A DNA stretch of 64,000 nt from contig NZ_QGDO01000003.1 in the NCBI RefSeq assembly GCF_003149185.1, positions 310,001 through 374,000 on the forward strand, given 5' to 3'. The translations under genes and the position numbers were made by a program. Of this stretch, positions 46,026 through 54,505 are shown piece after piece (the stretch's first letter is position 1; the number at the start of each line of letters is the position of its first letter). This DNA comes from Sediminitomix flava (GTDB lineage: Bacteria; Bacteroidota; Bacteroidia; Cytophagales; Flammeovirgaceae). The notes below the pieces were generated by a model. It saw only the letters and a program-made list of their open reading frames with translations, had not been told where the DNA came from and ran no database searches.

Positions 46026-47042
46026 ATGACTTTATCTGAGAGAATAGATGCCTTTTCTTTATTAGGAGAGAGGCTTAAAAATATGCCAGAAGATGAACTT
46101 TTGAGCTTAGTTTCAGCTGCAAGAGCACATAATACATGGTTTGATGAACCTAATGTCAGACATGCATTTAAAGGCATCATAAAAATGTTGGAAAAAGATG
46201 CTTTGATTGAATGGACATCAAAGTATGATTTTTTGAAACCAATTAATAAACACAAAGTAGGATTAGTCTTAGCTGGGAATATCCCGATGGTAGGCTTTCA
46301 TGATGTGCTTTGTGTACTTATTAGCGGCCAAGATTTATTGGTGAAACTTAGTTCGCAAGATGAAGTTTTAATGAAGTTTATCTTTGCTAGGCTAGGCGAG
46401 ATTGAGCCTAGATTCTTGGATCAGTTTGAGATCGTAGACATGTTGAAAGGCATGGAAGCAGTGATCGCAACTGGAAGTGATAACTCAGCTAGATATTTTG
46501 AGAAGTATTTCAGTAAATTTAAAAATATCATTCGTCAAAATAGAACTTCAGTTGCTGTTTTGAATGGTGAGGAAACTAAAGAAGATTTACTAGAGCTATC
46601 TAAAGATATCTTGACGTACTATGGTTTAGGGTGTCGAAATGTGGCGAAAATCTATGCACCAGAAAACTATGACTTCTTCAATTTGATGGAGGCTTTAGAA
46701 GTTCAAGGTAAAGAGGCTGTTAATAATCAAAAGTATGTAAATAACTACGATTACAACAAGTCTATTTATTTAGTTGATAAAATTGACCACCTAGATAATG
46801 GTGCCGTTATCACAACTAAAAGCGAAAACTTGGTTTCTCCGATTTCAGTATTCTATCATGAAAATTACTCAGATGAAGCTGATTTGAAATCAAAAATTTC
46901 TGCTCATCAAGATAAAATTCAATGTATTGTTTCTAAAGGAGCATGGTATGCGGGTAGCTTTGATTTAGGAGAAGCCCAATTGCCAGAATTATGGGATTAT
47001 GCAGATGGAGTTGATACGATGAAGTTCTTATTAGAATTATAA
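46026..47042 (+). CDS. Acyl-CoA reductase, LuxC family
   Basis: This 338-residue protein fits LuxC-like acyl-CoA/acyl-protein reductases of the aldehyde dehydrogenase superfamily: KVGLVLAGNIPMVGFHD (cofactor-fold start), DLLVKLSSQDEVLM, IATGSDNSARYFEKYF, RQNRTSVAVLNGEE and the catalytic cysteine in YGLGCRNVAKIY (Cys203). It reduces fatty acyl-CoA or acyl thioesters to aldehydes with NADPH. It is not beside luciferase genes; in Bacteroidota it is usually a non-luminescence, lipid-related enzyme. It is monocistronic with a bidirectional terminator. Confidence 0.88.
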   Translation: MTLSERIDAFSLLGERLKNMPEDELLSLVSAARAHNTWFDEPNVRHAFKGIIKMLEKDALIEWTSKYDFLKPINKHKVGLVLAGNIPMVGFHDVLCVLISGQDLLVKLSSQDEVLMKFIFARLGEIEPRFLDQFEIVDMLKGMEAVIATGSDNSARYFEKYFSKFKNIIRQNRTSVAVLNGEETKEDLLELSKDILTYYGLGCRNVAKIYAPENYDFFNLMEALEVQGKEAVNNQKYVNNYDYNKSIYLVDKIDHLDNGAVITTKSENLVSPISVFYHENYSDEADLKSKISAHQDKIQCIVSKGAWYAGSFDLGEAQLPELWDYADGVDTMKFLLEL

Positions 47043-47068
47043 GAAGAGATATGATTTCATCCAAAAAT

Positions 47069-47100
47069 AAAGGACTGTAGAAATACAGTCCTTTATTTTT
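47069..47100. terminator. Bidirectional terminator between luxC-like and amidase genes
   Basis: A perfect 11-bp stem (47069-47079 with 47084-47094) followed by a T tract. It overlaps the end of the amidase gene and serves both convergent units. Confidence 0.85.
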
Positions 47101-48373
47101 CTTCAATGTATTTTAAAATTCCAAAGAAATAAGAATTGGCAACTTCCACTATTCGGTTAGGAATAATACCTTTACTTAAGTCAATTTTACTAAGGGCTTC
47201 CAGTTCTTTTTCATTGTCTTGAAGAAGTGGTTCGCCATAACATAAAGGAGCATTTAATAGCCTACATAGTCTGAGGTTTCTAGCATAAACCCCTGGTGAG
47301 AGTCTTATCGCAACACTTTTAAGATAATTAGGCTCAGTTGTATCATCTACTGCTGGTACTTGGATATGTTCCTCTAAATTCTCCATGATATGCTTCGAAA
47401 GCTTCGCAGATTCTTGTGTGTGATCACTGACCAAGTTTCTAAGAAAATCATATCTGTCACGGGGGGTTTCTAACTCTTTTTTTAGATATGAACCTGGGAC
47501 GAAGACCATTCCAAAATTACGTTGAGAAGGTTTAGACCATCCTTGATTTTTTTCATCAGCATTGTAATGGATAACAACTACAACATCGGGATTGAAATAA
47601 TTGATATTATTCGCTCTAGCCTCTAAATCTCCCCTTAAAAAGTACTCTCTATAAATTTGACTAGGGTATGAAATTTTAATCTTCTTATCAATCTGAGGTG
47701 AGCTTAATCCATCGGCTTGCATTTTTTTCCTCAAATGAGATTTTTTCCAATCTTCATATGTGAAACCTTCGGCAGAAGTATTTGGAATTTCTCTTGTTAA
47801 ATAAACTTCAGCTCCATACTTAGATAAACTGTCTTTTAGAACTTTTGCAGTGGCCAGATTCAACTCAGCTTCCCAAAATTGATATTCTTTTCCCCCGTGT
47901 TTCATATTGATGTATCTACCTTCAACTTGAGCAGTTTTAAAATCTCCAGCAATATGCCCAGGGTCAATTGCGACTTTTATCCCTGCTAGAGGATTATTGG
48001 ACGGTTGATGGTAATACCTATAGTTCTGTTTTAGAATCTCAATGGTACTAGCCACATCATCTGAAAAGCGATTAGTCCCATGGTTTTCATAAAACTCTAT
48101 TTGATAAGCTCTATCTGTATACTTTAAGAGTGCTTTAAATTGTTCTAAGTCTTCCCAAAACACAGTGAATTCAGCCTTGTTCAGCTGTTTCATTTCAGGA
48201 GAAGCATACATATGTATTCCATCAGTATTTATTGAAAAATACTGACGTAATTCATTTGATTTTACAAGGTATGTTTGCGCTCTTTCTTGATAATGTTGAA
48301 TAAGATTAGAAACGCTCTGGGCTTTTAGAATAAATGGTAAAAGAAGGAAATAAATAAATAGGCTCTTCTTCAT
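47093..48373 (-). CDS. N-acetylmuramoyl-L-alanine amidase (Amidase_3)
   Basis: This 426-residue secreted zinc amidase has a signal peptide (ending near LKAQ). The catalytic domain holds VAIDPGHIAGDF (zinc His), a Glu ligand near WEAELNLATAKVL, VVVIHYNADE (zinc His) and a late CYGEPLLQDN with the catalytic Glu. It cuts between muramic acid and the peptide of peptidoglycan. A long insertion (about 195-260) and an N-terminal helical region distinguish it from the minimal AmiC domain. It probably acts in cell-wall turnover or daughter-cell separation in the periplasm. It is a monocistronic minus-strand gene. Confidence 0.88.
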   Translation of the reverse strand: MKKSLFIYFLLLPFILKAQSVSNLIQHYQERAQTYLVKSNELRQYFSINTDGIHMYASPEMKQLNKAEFTVFWEDLEQFKALLKYTDRAYQIEFYENHGTNRFSDDVASTIEILKQNYRYYHQPSNNPLAGIKVAIDPGHIAGDFKTAQVEGRYINMKHGGKEYQFWEAELNLATAKVLKDSLSKYGAEVYLTREIPNTSAEGFTYEDWKKSHLRKKMQADGLSSPQIDKKIKISYPSQIYREYFLRGDLEARANNINYFNPDVVVVIHYNADEKNQGWSKPSQRNFGMVFVPGSYLKKELETPRDRYDFLRNLVSDHTQESAKLSKHIMENLEEHIQVPAVDDTTEPNYLKSVAIRLSPGVYARNLRLCRLLNAPLCYGEPLLQDNEKELEALSKIDLSKGIIPNRIVEVANSYFFGILKYIEEK

Positions 48374-48476
48374 TCGGATAATTCAGTTTACGAATACCGA
48401 CAAATATACAAATAATTACTTGTATCACAGTTAAGTGCAATTTCAAAGAATAGAGGAAGTAACTAAATCTGTATAT

Positions 48477-48513
48477 AAAAGAAAAACTCTCCTCTAGAAT
48501 TAGAAGAGAGTTT
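48477..48513 (-). terminator. Intrinsic terminator after phosphohexomutase
   Basis: A 13-base stem with one mismatch (48484-48496 with 48501-48513); read on the minus strand a T-rich tail follows. Confidence 0.7.
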
Positions 48514-48540
48514 AGTATATCTATGAAAGATAATCTTGAA

Positions 48541-50268
48541 TTAAGCTAAATCTAGGCTTGTAATAATACCGTCAATTTTTGCTTCCAATTCAGTATTAAC
48601 TTTATCGAAATCAGCTTTATTTGTAAGCGCTGTATTTACGCTGAAGTAGAACTTGATCTTAGGCTCAGTACCAGAAGGGCGAGCTGAGATTTTAGAACCA
48701 TCTTCAGTGAAGAACTGCAATACATTTGATGAAGGAAGTTCGATTGGCTCCAGTTCTTGAGTTTCAAGATTTTTACTTGTTTGAGCTTGATAATCTTTCA
48801 CACAAACAACTTTAGAACCATTGATTGTTGCAGGAGGATTTTCTCGAAATGATTTCATCATTGCTTTGATGTCCTCAGCGCCTTCTTTTCCTTTCTTCGT
48901 AATAGAGATTAAACGCTCTTTGAAGAATCCGTATTCAGTATAGATATCAATTAGCTGATCATAAAGAGACTTGCCTTGATCTTTGGCGTCTGCTGCCATT
49001 TCACAAATCATAGCCAATGAAGCAATTGCATCTTTATCACGAACTTGGTCACCGATAAGATATCCGTAAGATTCTTCACCACCAACTACGAAGTTCTTCT
49101 TTCCTTCTTGCTCTAGAATAACTTCAGCAATATATTTAAAGCCAGTCAATACATTGAAGCATTCCATTCCTTGCTTTTCAGCAAAACGATCGATGAGGTC
49201 CGAAGTAACAATTGTTTTACAAACAAAATCATTGTCCTTCATCAAACCATTATCTTTTCTAGCTTTAATTACATAGTTGAAAAGAAGGGATGCCGTTTGG
49301 TTACCATTTAAAAGTACCCATTCTCCGTGGTTGTCTTTTACTGCAATACCTACACGGTCAGCGTCAGGGTCAGTTCCTAAAAGAATATCTGCATCAAGTT
49401 CTTTTGCTTTAGCAAGACCAATGCTTAGTGCTTCAGCTTCTTCAGGGTTAGGATATACAACTGTTGGGAAGTTTCCATTAGGTTCTGCTTGCTCCTCAAC
49501 GACTGTTACATTTTCAAACCCATACTTCTCAAGAATTTTAGGTCCTAGTACGATACCAGTACCATGAATTGGAGTAAAGACAATCTTTAGATCTTTTTGT
49601 CTCTTAATCATTTCTGGATTAACAGAAAGACTCTTCAACATCTCTAAATATGGCTCATCTACTTCAGAGGTGATTTTCTCAATATTAGATGCTCCTCCTT
49701 CAAATTTCACTTCAGAGAAGTTTGTGATTTTATTTACTTCAGTGATTACATTCTTATCGTGAGGAGGTACTAATTGACCACCATCAGCCCAATAAGCTTT
49801 ATAACCATTGTATTCTTTAGGATTATGTGATGCGGTTAGAACAACACCTCCATGACAACCTAACTGACGGATAGCAAAAGACAACTCAGGTGTTGGTCTT
49901 AGACCGTCAAAAAGAAATACTTTGATGCCGTTTGCAGCAAAAACATTAGCGGTAGTTTCAGCAAATAGAGTACTATTATTTCGGCTATCATGTGCAATAG
50001 CTACTTTAATCTCTCCTTGTACATTTGCTTTCAAATAATTGGCAAAACCTTGGGTAGCTTTTCCAACCGTGTACTTGTTCATACGGTTTGAACCAACTCC
50101 CATAATTCCTCTAAGTCCACCAGTACCGAACTCTAGTTCTTTGTAAAAACTGTCTACTAGTTCTTTTTCATCTTCAGATTGAAGGCGGATAATTTCGTCT
50201 TTTGTGGCTTGGTCAATGACTGGGTCTTCTAACCATTGTCCTGTAATGGATTGAACTTCAGGATTCAT
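48541..50268 (-). CDS. Phospho-sugar mutase (phosphoglucomutase/phosphomannomutase)
   Basis: This 575-residue enzyme belongs to the alpha-D-phosphohexomutase superfamily. The phospho-serine site is TASHNPKEYNGYK (Ser147), the metal loop is GTDPDADRVG, the sugar loop GGEESYGYL and the phosphate loop RPSGTEPKIKFYF. The length fits the PgcA-type branch, which interconverts glucose-1- and glucose-6-phosphate and related sugar phosphates. It would feed glycogen, cell-wall and exopolysaccharide synthesis. The gene is alone, with a terminator downstream. Confidence 0.93.
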   Translation of the reverse strand: MNPEVQSITGQWLEDPVIDQATKDEIIRLQSEDEKELVDSFYKELEFGTGGLRGIMGVGSNRMNKYTVGKATQGFANYLKANVQGEIKVAIAHDSRNNSTLFAETTANVFAANGIKVFLFDGLRPTPELSFAIRQLGCHGGVVLTASHNPKEYNGYKAYWADGGQLVPPHDKNVITEVNKITNFSEVKFEGGASNIEKITSEVDEPYLEMLKSLSVNPEMIKRQKDLKIVFTPIHGTGIVLGPKILEKYGFENVTVVEEQAEPNGNFPTVVYPNPEEAEALSIGLAKAKELDADILLGTDPDADRVGIAVKDNHGEWVLLNGNQTASLLFNYVIKARKDNGLMKDNDFVCKTIVTSDLIDRFAEKQGMECFNVLTGFKYIAEVILEQEGKKNFVVGGEESYGYLIGDQVRDKDAIASLAMICEMAADAKDQGKSLYDQLIDIYTEYGFFKERLISITKKGKEGAEDIKAMMKSFRENPPATINGSKVVCVKDYQAQTSKNLETQELEPIELPSSNVLQFFTEDGSKISARPSGTEPKIKFYFSVNTALTNKADFDKVNTELEAKIDGIITSLDLA

Positions 50269-50390
50269 AGTCTAAAATTGTATAAAAAATGATGATTTAC
50301 TTCTATTTTAAAAACTTGGTGACACTCAAATCTAAATGTGTGTCAAACGAATCTAGCTTTTAAGGGAGTTAAATCCGATGATTTAGCTCA

Positions 50391-50933
50391 TTATTTATGA
50401 CGAGCTTCAAGAACTTCTATTACTTCATGCAATTTGTAATCTTTTGCTTCAAGTAATACTAAGTAATGATATAGGAGGTCTGCAGCTTCTCCCATGAAAA
50501 GGTCTTTGTTGTCATCTTTCGCTTCAATGACGATTTCAACAGCTTCTTCACCAACTTTTTGAGCAACTTTATTTATGCCTTTTGCAAATAAACTGCTGGT
50601 GTAAGAACTACTAGGGTCTGCTTTTTTACGATCAGCAATAATTTCTGATAAGTAATCAATAAAGCCTGCCTTCTCATTTACTTCTTTTTCAAATGTAGAT
50701 TCTGATGTAGAGTCTACTTCTAAAAGAATGCTGTCTTGACTGTTATGATGATGGATTTTAATTAGCTTTCCTTTTTCATTCGCTGATACTGGAATATCTT
50801 GACCGAGTGTTAATTCTTCCAGTGAATCTATTGCAATGTATATAATTCCTAAAAGTTGTTTGGTTTTGTAGTTCTGTAAGATGGCTCCACGGAAACCTTC
50901 TTGAGCAGAAAAAGCAAAGTTTTTCTCCATCAT
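50391..50933 (-). CDS. hisE: HisE phosphoribosyl-ATP pyrophosphatase with degenerate HisI-like N-terminus
   Basis: This 180-residue protein has a complete HisE domain in its second half: IADRKKADPSSSYTSSLF, QKVGEEAVEIVIEAK, EAADLLYHYLVLL and RHK at the end. It should remove pyrophosphate from phosphoribosyl-ATP in histidine synthesis. The first 90 residues align loosely with HisI (GFRGAILQNY.., then LLEVDSTSE), but the WxKGexSG segment and the metal-binding DCDxD and Cys residues are missing; HHNSQDS stands where DCDND is expected. The cyclohydrolase half is therefore probably inactive. Alternative: a HisIE paralogue specialised for another pyrophosphatase role. Confidence 0.8.
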   Translation of the reverse strand: MMEKNFAFSAQEGFRGAILQNYKTKQLLGIIYIAIDSLEELTLGQDIPVSANEKGKLIKIHHHNSQDSILLEVDSTSESTFEKEVNEKAGFIDYLSEIIADRKKADPSSSYTSSLFAKGINKVAQKVGEEAVEIVIEAKDDNKDLFMGEAADLLYHYLVLLEAKDYKLHEVIEVLEARHK

Positions 50934-51119
50934 TATTTTGTTTTCATTGTTTTTAAGAGGACAAATATAAATAGAGTGTAGCTTTATTTAAAGAAACCAG
51001 GATTAAATCAATTAAAACCTAATGATAAAGATTTAAATCGCTTGAATTACTAAACACATTCTGTTTTCATTTTCTACAAAATATGCATATTTGCACTTAA
51101 GAATTATGATTTTGAAAAA

Positions 51120-51464
51120 ATGGAACATAAGTTAGAAGCGATCTCAAAAATATTGGCTGTAAGTCCAAAAGATAATAAGGAATTTATCAGAGTTGAAGAC
51201 GATAAAAATGTGCTCTATTTTTTTGCAGATGGCTTGAGTCAAGAAGAGCTTCAAAGCTTTTATGAGAGTAAAGAAGATTCTGAAGTTATTTTTATCTTCT
51301 CAGAAGATAGTGAGCAAGAGCTAATGGATTTTGCGAAAAATGAATTCAATTGTTATGCTTATTTGAGCATTTTTGATTTGAAGGGAGAGTGGAAGCCTTT
51401 CTTAGGAATTCATTATAAAGATGGTTCATTTTACGACTTTCGAACAAAAACAAAATATAAATAA
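51120..51464 (+). CDS. Small hypothetical protein
   Basis: I do not recognise this 114-residue soluble protein. It has no signal peptide. It is acidic, with alternating strands and helices (VLYFFADGLSQEELQSFYE, VIFIFSEDSEQELMDF) and ends in a basic TKTKYK. A complete ATG start and a strong terminator 2 bases after the stop support a real, single-gene transcript. Function unknown. Confidence 0.6.
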   Translation: MEHKLEAISKILAVSPKDNKEFIRVEDDKNVLYFFADGLSQEELQSFYESKEDSEVIFIFSEDSEQELMDFAKNEFNCYAYLSIFDLKGEWKPFLGIHYKDGSFYDFRTKTKYK

Positions 51465-51502
51465 AAAATGCCTCACATTTAAAATCAATGTGAGGCATTT
51501 TC
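51464..51502. terminator. Bidirectional terminator
   Basis: A perfect 15-bp stem (51465-51479 with 51487-51501) flanked by A and T runs, between the small plus-strand gene and the minus-strand lipoprotein gene. Confidence 0.88.
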
Positions 51503-51505
51503 TGT

Positions 51506-52225
51506 TTAAAGCTCTTTGTAAAAAATAGCAAGGTCATCTATAAATAAACCGTGTTTCCCATAAGCAGAAGATTCAATTCCTATCCAAAGCCAAAACTCTC
51601 CATTTTCATCTGTTTCTATTTCTAATGTTTCATAAATTTCAGAAGTATGAAGATTTGAAATTTCAATATTTGTAGGGTTAAATACTATTTCGTCAAGTAG
51701 TATTACTTTATCATTATCTAGGTCAGTAGCTCTTTCAAAATTTGGTTTTAGAATACCATTGTCATCAGATATAGTAGGTTGAGATGTTGAAATACCCAAT
51801 TTTACATTAGCATTTAAGTCACTCAAAAGGACATCATTTAATACTATTGGTGAAAATTGAGTTCTTAAGTCTACTTTATATGAAGTACTAGGCTTTAATC
51901 CTGTCATTTTGTTAATGATAAAAGGAAATACTTCAGTTGAATCTTGATTGTTTATACTAAAAACTAACCCAGTAGTCTGAGTAGGTGCATTTTCATCTTC
52001 AGAAAAAACTACCCAATCTTCTTGAATAAACATACTTGGTTCGTATTCATTATATAAGCTTGTGTCTGAAGGGAGGTTTGCAGGAGTAAATTGCCATCCA
52101 TCAATGTCATCAAATATGAAATAGTTATATTTTGAATAATCTAATAATGAAGAATCATCCTCTTTTAGACAGGAATTTAAAGTTAGGGCTAGAATAAAAA
52201 ATAAAACTGATTGATAAGTTCTCAT
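51506..52225 (-). CDS. Hypothetical lipoprotein, tandem paralogue A
   Basis: This 239-residue protein has a lipobox LNSC (Cys19). The mature protein is beta-rich, with GLKPSTSYKVDLRTQF in the middle and ENGEFWLWIGIESSAYGKHG followed by FIDDLAIFYKEL at the end. The same pattern occurs in the next gene upstream, so the two are tandem paralogues. A jelly-roll or carbohydrate-binding-like fold is plausible but not shown. Localisation should be the outer membrane or surface. Function unknown. Confidence 0.7.
   Translation of the reverse strand: MRTYQSVLFFILALTLNSCLKEDDSSLLDYSKYNYFIFDDIDGWQFTPANLPSDTSLYNEYEPSMFIQEDWVVFSEDENAPTQTTGLVFSINNQDSTEVFPFIINKMTGLKPSTSYKVDLRTQFSPIVLNDVLLSDLNANVKLGISTSQPTISDDNGILKPNFERATDLDNDKVILLDEIVFNPTNIEISNLHTSEIYETLEIETDENGEFWLWIGIESSAYGKHGLFIDDLAIFYKEL
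51579..51610. repeat. 32-bp direct repeat, copy 1
   Basis: These 32 bases are identical to 52419-52450, 840 bp away. They encode the shared DENGEFWLWIG motif of the two tandem lipoproteins. Confidence 0.85.
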
Positions 52226-52342
52226 AATGAAATTGTAGTTCAGCTTGAAATCAAAACCAACTACAATATTATGAATATTTCTAAGAATTATTGAACTATC
52301 GTAAATCTAGTCTCTTTTTAACGGATAATTTCTTCATGATAT

Positions 52343-53071
52343 TTATTCAGCTAGCTCATAAAAAATACTTAGCTGATTAATGAAAAATCCTTGATGCCCT
52401 TTTATATCAGATTGATAACCTATCCAAAGCCAAAACTCTCCATTTTCATCACTTCTGATTGTCAAAATATCATCAGATTTAATTTTATGAAGTGTAGGTG
52501 TTGAATAAGGGAGCTTATCTATATTATAAAAACCTAGTGAAGTAGACGAACCTACGTTATTGGTCGCACTCAATTCAAAGTTCTGTTTGAAGGTTTTAGA
52601 TTCTTCAATCAAATTAGGTTCATATAGTAAATACCCTAGGTTGACTTCTACATTAAAATCATTTTGTGAATGTATCAGGGTATCTAAAGTTTGGGTAGCA
52701 AAAGATACTTCAATATCTATGATGTAAGGTGTTTCAGGTGTAAGTTCTGATATTTTAGTTTTCATAAATTGAAAGATCCCTTTTTCTTCAATGTTATTGA
52801 GAGAAAAAGCATACCCGCTTTCTGTTTGAATCTCATCTTCAAACTCTAACTGAATATCTTTTTGATGTTCGAAACGAGAGATATAAAGTTCATTAATTGA
52901 GTCAACTGAAGAAATATTTGATGTGATTAGTCTCCAATCGGAGCTATTTTCATTTAACTCCATATAATTATAGTGTACATAGTTTGTGTTCCTAATCAGA
53001 CTCTCCTGATCACAGGAAAGACAGAAAAGTATACTTAGAACGGTCAAGTAATAAGTGAAATTGGGTTTCAT
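52343..53071 (-). CDS. Hypothetical lipoprotein, tandem paralogue B
   Basis: This 242-residue protein has a lipobox CLSC (Cys20). It shares the plan of the neighbouring lipoprotein: a mid segment ELTPETPYIIDIEVSF and the C-terminal DENGEFWLWIGYQSDIKGHQ followed by FINQLSIFYEL. Overall identity appears low outside these motifs, so the duplication is not recent or has diverged quickly. It lies 117 bp upstream of paralogue A on the same strand and may be co-transcribed. Function unknown; surface location is expected. Confidence 0.7.
   Translation of the reverse strand: MKPNFTYYLTVLSILFCLSCDQESLIRNTNYVHYNYMELNENSSDWRLITSNISSVDSINELYISRFEHQKDIQLEFEDEIQTESGYAFSLNNIEEKGIFQFMKTKISELTPETPYIIDIEVSFATQTLDTLIHSQNDFNVEVNLGYLLYEPNLIEESKTFKQNFELSATNNVGSSTSLGFYNIDKLPYSTPTLHKIKSDDILTIRSDENGEFWLWIGYQSDIKGHQGFFINQLSIFYELAE
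52419..52450. repeat. 32-bp direct repeat, copy 2
   Basis: Identical to 51579-51610; lies at the same codons of the paralogous lipoprotein gene. Confidence 0.85.
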
Positions 53072-53167
53072 GTAGGTTAGTTGATAAGGATACTGTTGAG
53101 AGGCTAAGTTTTCCTCCCAAAAAATATAATAATCAATAACTTTTTATTATGTGCTTTATTTGACAAA

Positions 53168-53198
53168 TTTGCTATTTATAAACTGCAAATATTCTTTG
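53168..53198 (+). promoter_or_regulatory. Candidate promoter of the MetZ-type gene
   Basis: TTTG (53168-53171) and TATTCTTTG (53190-53198) are 18 bases apart, close to the Bacteroidota -33 TTTG and -7 TAnnTTTG pair (one extra base in the -7). The predicted start is about 40 bases before the ATG. Confidence 0.4.
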
Positions 53199-53243
53199 TA
53201 GAAGACTATTGTTTCCGTGAGATTATACTAAAATAGTGGAGAA

Positions 53244-54431
53244 ATGGAATTGAAAAATTTTGAAAGCATTGCTGTTCGCACGCAATCTGAGCGTTCTCAA
53301 TTCAATGAGCACTCTGCACCAATTTATGCTACTTCTAGCTTTACATTTGACAGTGCCGAACATGCTTCCGCCTTATTCAATGATGAGGTTGATGGGAATA
53401 TTTATACTCGTTATTCAAATCCAAATAATAATGAGTTTGTTGAAAAATTATGCCTTTTAGAAGGTGCAGAAACTGGTATTGCAACAGCTTCTGGAATGGC
53501 TGCAATGTTTATGAGTATGGCTGCATTTGTGAAGTCTGGTGATCATATTGTTGCTTGTCGCTCTGTATTTGGTTCAACACATCAAATTTTAACACAACTA
53601 TTTCCTCGTTGGGGGGTGAGCCATACTTATGTCGATGTAGATAAGCCAGAAGATTTCGAAAAAGCTATTCAGCCAAATACTAAAATGATTTTTGTTGAAT
53701 CGCCTTCTAATCCAGCTCTTGATCTAATAGATATAAAGTACTTGGCTGATTTGGCCAATAAACATGACATTCTGTTGAATGTAGATAATTGTTTTGCAAC
53801 TCCATATATTCAGAATCCTATAAAATTAGGAGCGCATATCGTTACACATTCTGCTACTAAGTTTATGGATGGGCAGGGAAGAGTACTTGGAGGAGCAATT
53901 TTGACAAGCAAAGAGCTTTTTAAAGATATTTTGTTCTTGGCAAGACATACAGGTCCTTCTTTATCTCCTTTCCATGGTTGGATTTTATCAAAAAGTCTAG
54001 AGACTCTTTCTGTCAGAATGGAAAGACATTGTCAGAATGCTCTTGAACTTGCAAAATTCTTAGAAACAAGAGATGAAGTTGAGTTTGTGAAATATCCATT
54101 TTTACCTTCACACCCTCAATATGAATTGGCGAAAGAACAGATGAGATTGGGTGGTGCAATTGTTACTTTTGAAGTAAAAGGAGGAATTGATGCAGGAAGA
54201 ACTTTCTTGAACTCTTTGAAGATGTGTACACTTACTTCAAACCTTGGAGATACACGTACAATTGCTACACATTCAGCTTCTACAACTCATTCAAAACTTT
54301 CCGAAGCAGAGCGTTTGAAGGTTGGAATTAGTGCTGGCCTTGTTAGAATTTCATGTGGATTAGAGCATATTGATGATATCAAGAAAGATATTGAGCAAGC
54401 ACTTGTAGCTTCACAGAAAGAACTGGTTTAA
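53244..54431 (+). CDS. metZ: Trans-sulfuration PLP enzyme, O-succinylhomoserine sulfhydrylase type
   Basis: This 395-residue enzyme belongs to the Cys/Met metabolism PLP family. Marks are APIYATSSFTFDSAEH, YTRYSNPNNNEF, ATASGMAAMF, ESPSNPALDLID, the PLP lysine in THSATKFMDG (Lys206), SLGD-like TSNLGDTRT and VRISCGLEHIDDI near the end. The form with this length and the NLGD loop is like MetZ, which adds sulfide to activated homoserine to make homocysteine. Cystathionine gamma-synthase or lyase cannot be excluded by eye. It is monocistronic with a terminator. Confidence 0.88.
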   Translation: MELKNFESIAVRTQSERSQFNEHSAPIYATSSFTFDSAEHASALFNDEVDGNIYTRYSNPNNNEFVEKLCLLEGAETGIATASGMAAMFMSMAAFVKSGDHIVACRSVFGSTHQILTQLFPRWGVSHTYVDVDKPEDFEKAIQPNTKMIFVESPSNPALDLIDIKYLADLANKHDILLNVDNCFATPYIQNPIKLGAHIVTHSATKFMDGQGRVLGGAILTSKELFKDILFLARHTGPSLSPFHGWILSKSLETLSVRMERHCQNALELAKFLETRDEVEFVKYPFLPSHPQYELAKEQMRLGGAIVTFEVKGGIDAGRTFLNSLKMCTLTSNLGDTRTIATHSASTTHSKLSEAERLKVGISAGLVRISCGLEHIDDIKKDIEQALVASQKELV

Positions 54432-54450
54432 GGAGATTGAAATTTATTCA

Positions 54451-54489
54451 AAATAAAAAGAGCCAATATCATTTTTGATATTGGCTCTT
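54451..54489. terminator. Bidirectional terminator between metZ and glutamine synthetase
   Basis: A perfect 14-bp stem (54458-54471 with 54476-54489). The minus strand has a run of five T after it; the plus strand has a weaker T-rich tail. Confidence 0.85.
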
Positions 54490-54505
54490 GTCTTTAGATT
54501 TCAGA

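Noticed and set aside
46026-47042. LuxC-like gene as evidence of bioluminescence
   Set aside because: No luxA, luxB, luxD or luxE is nearby; the family is widespread in non-luminous Bacteroidota.
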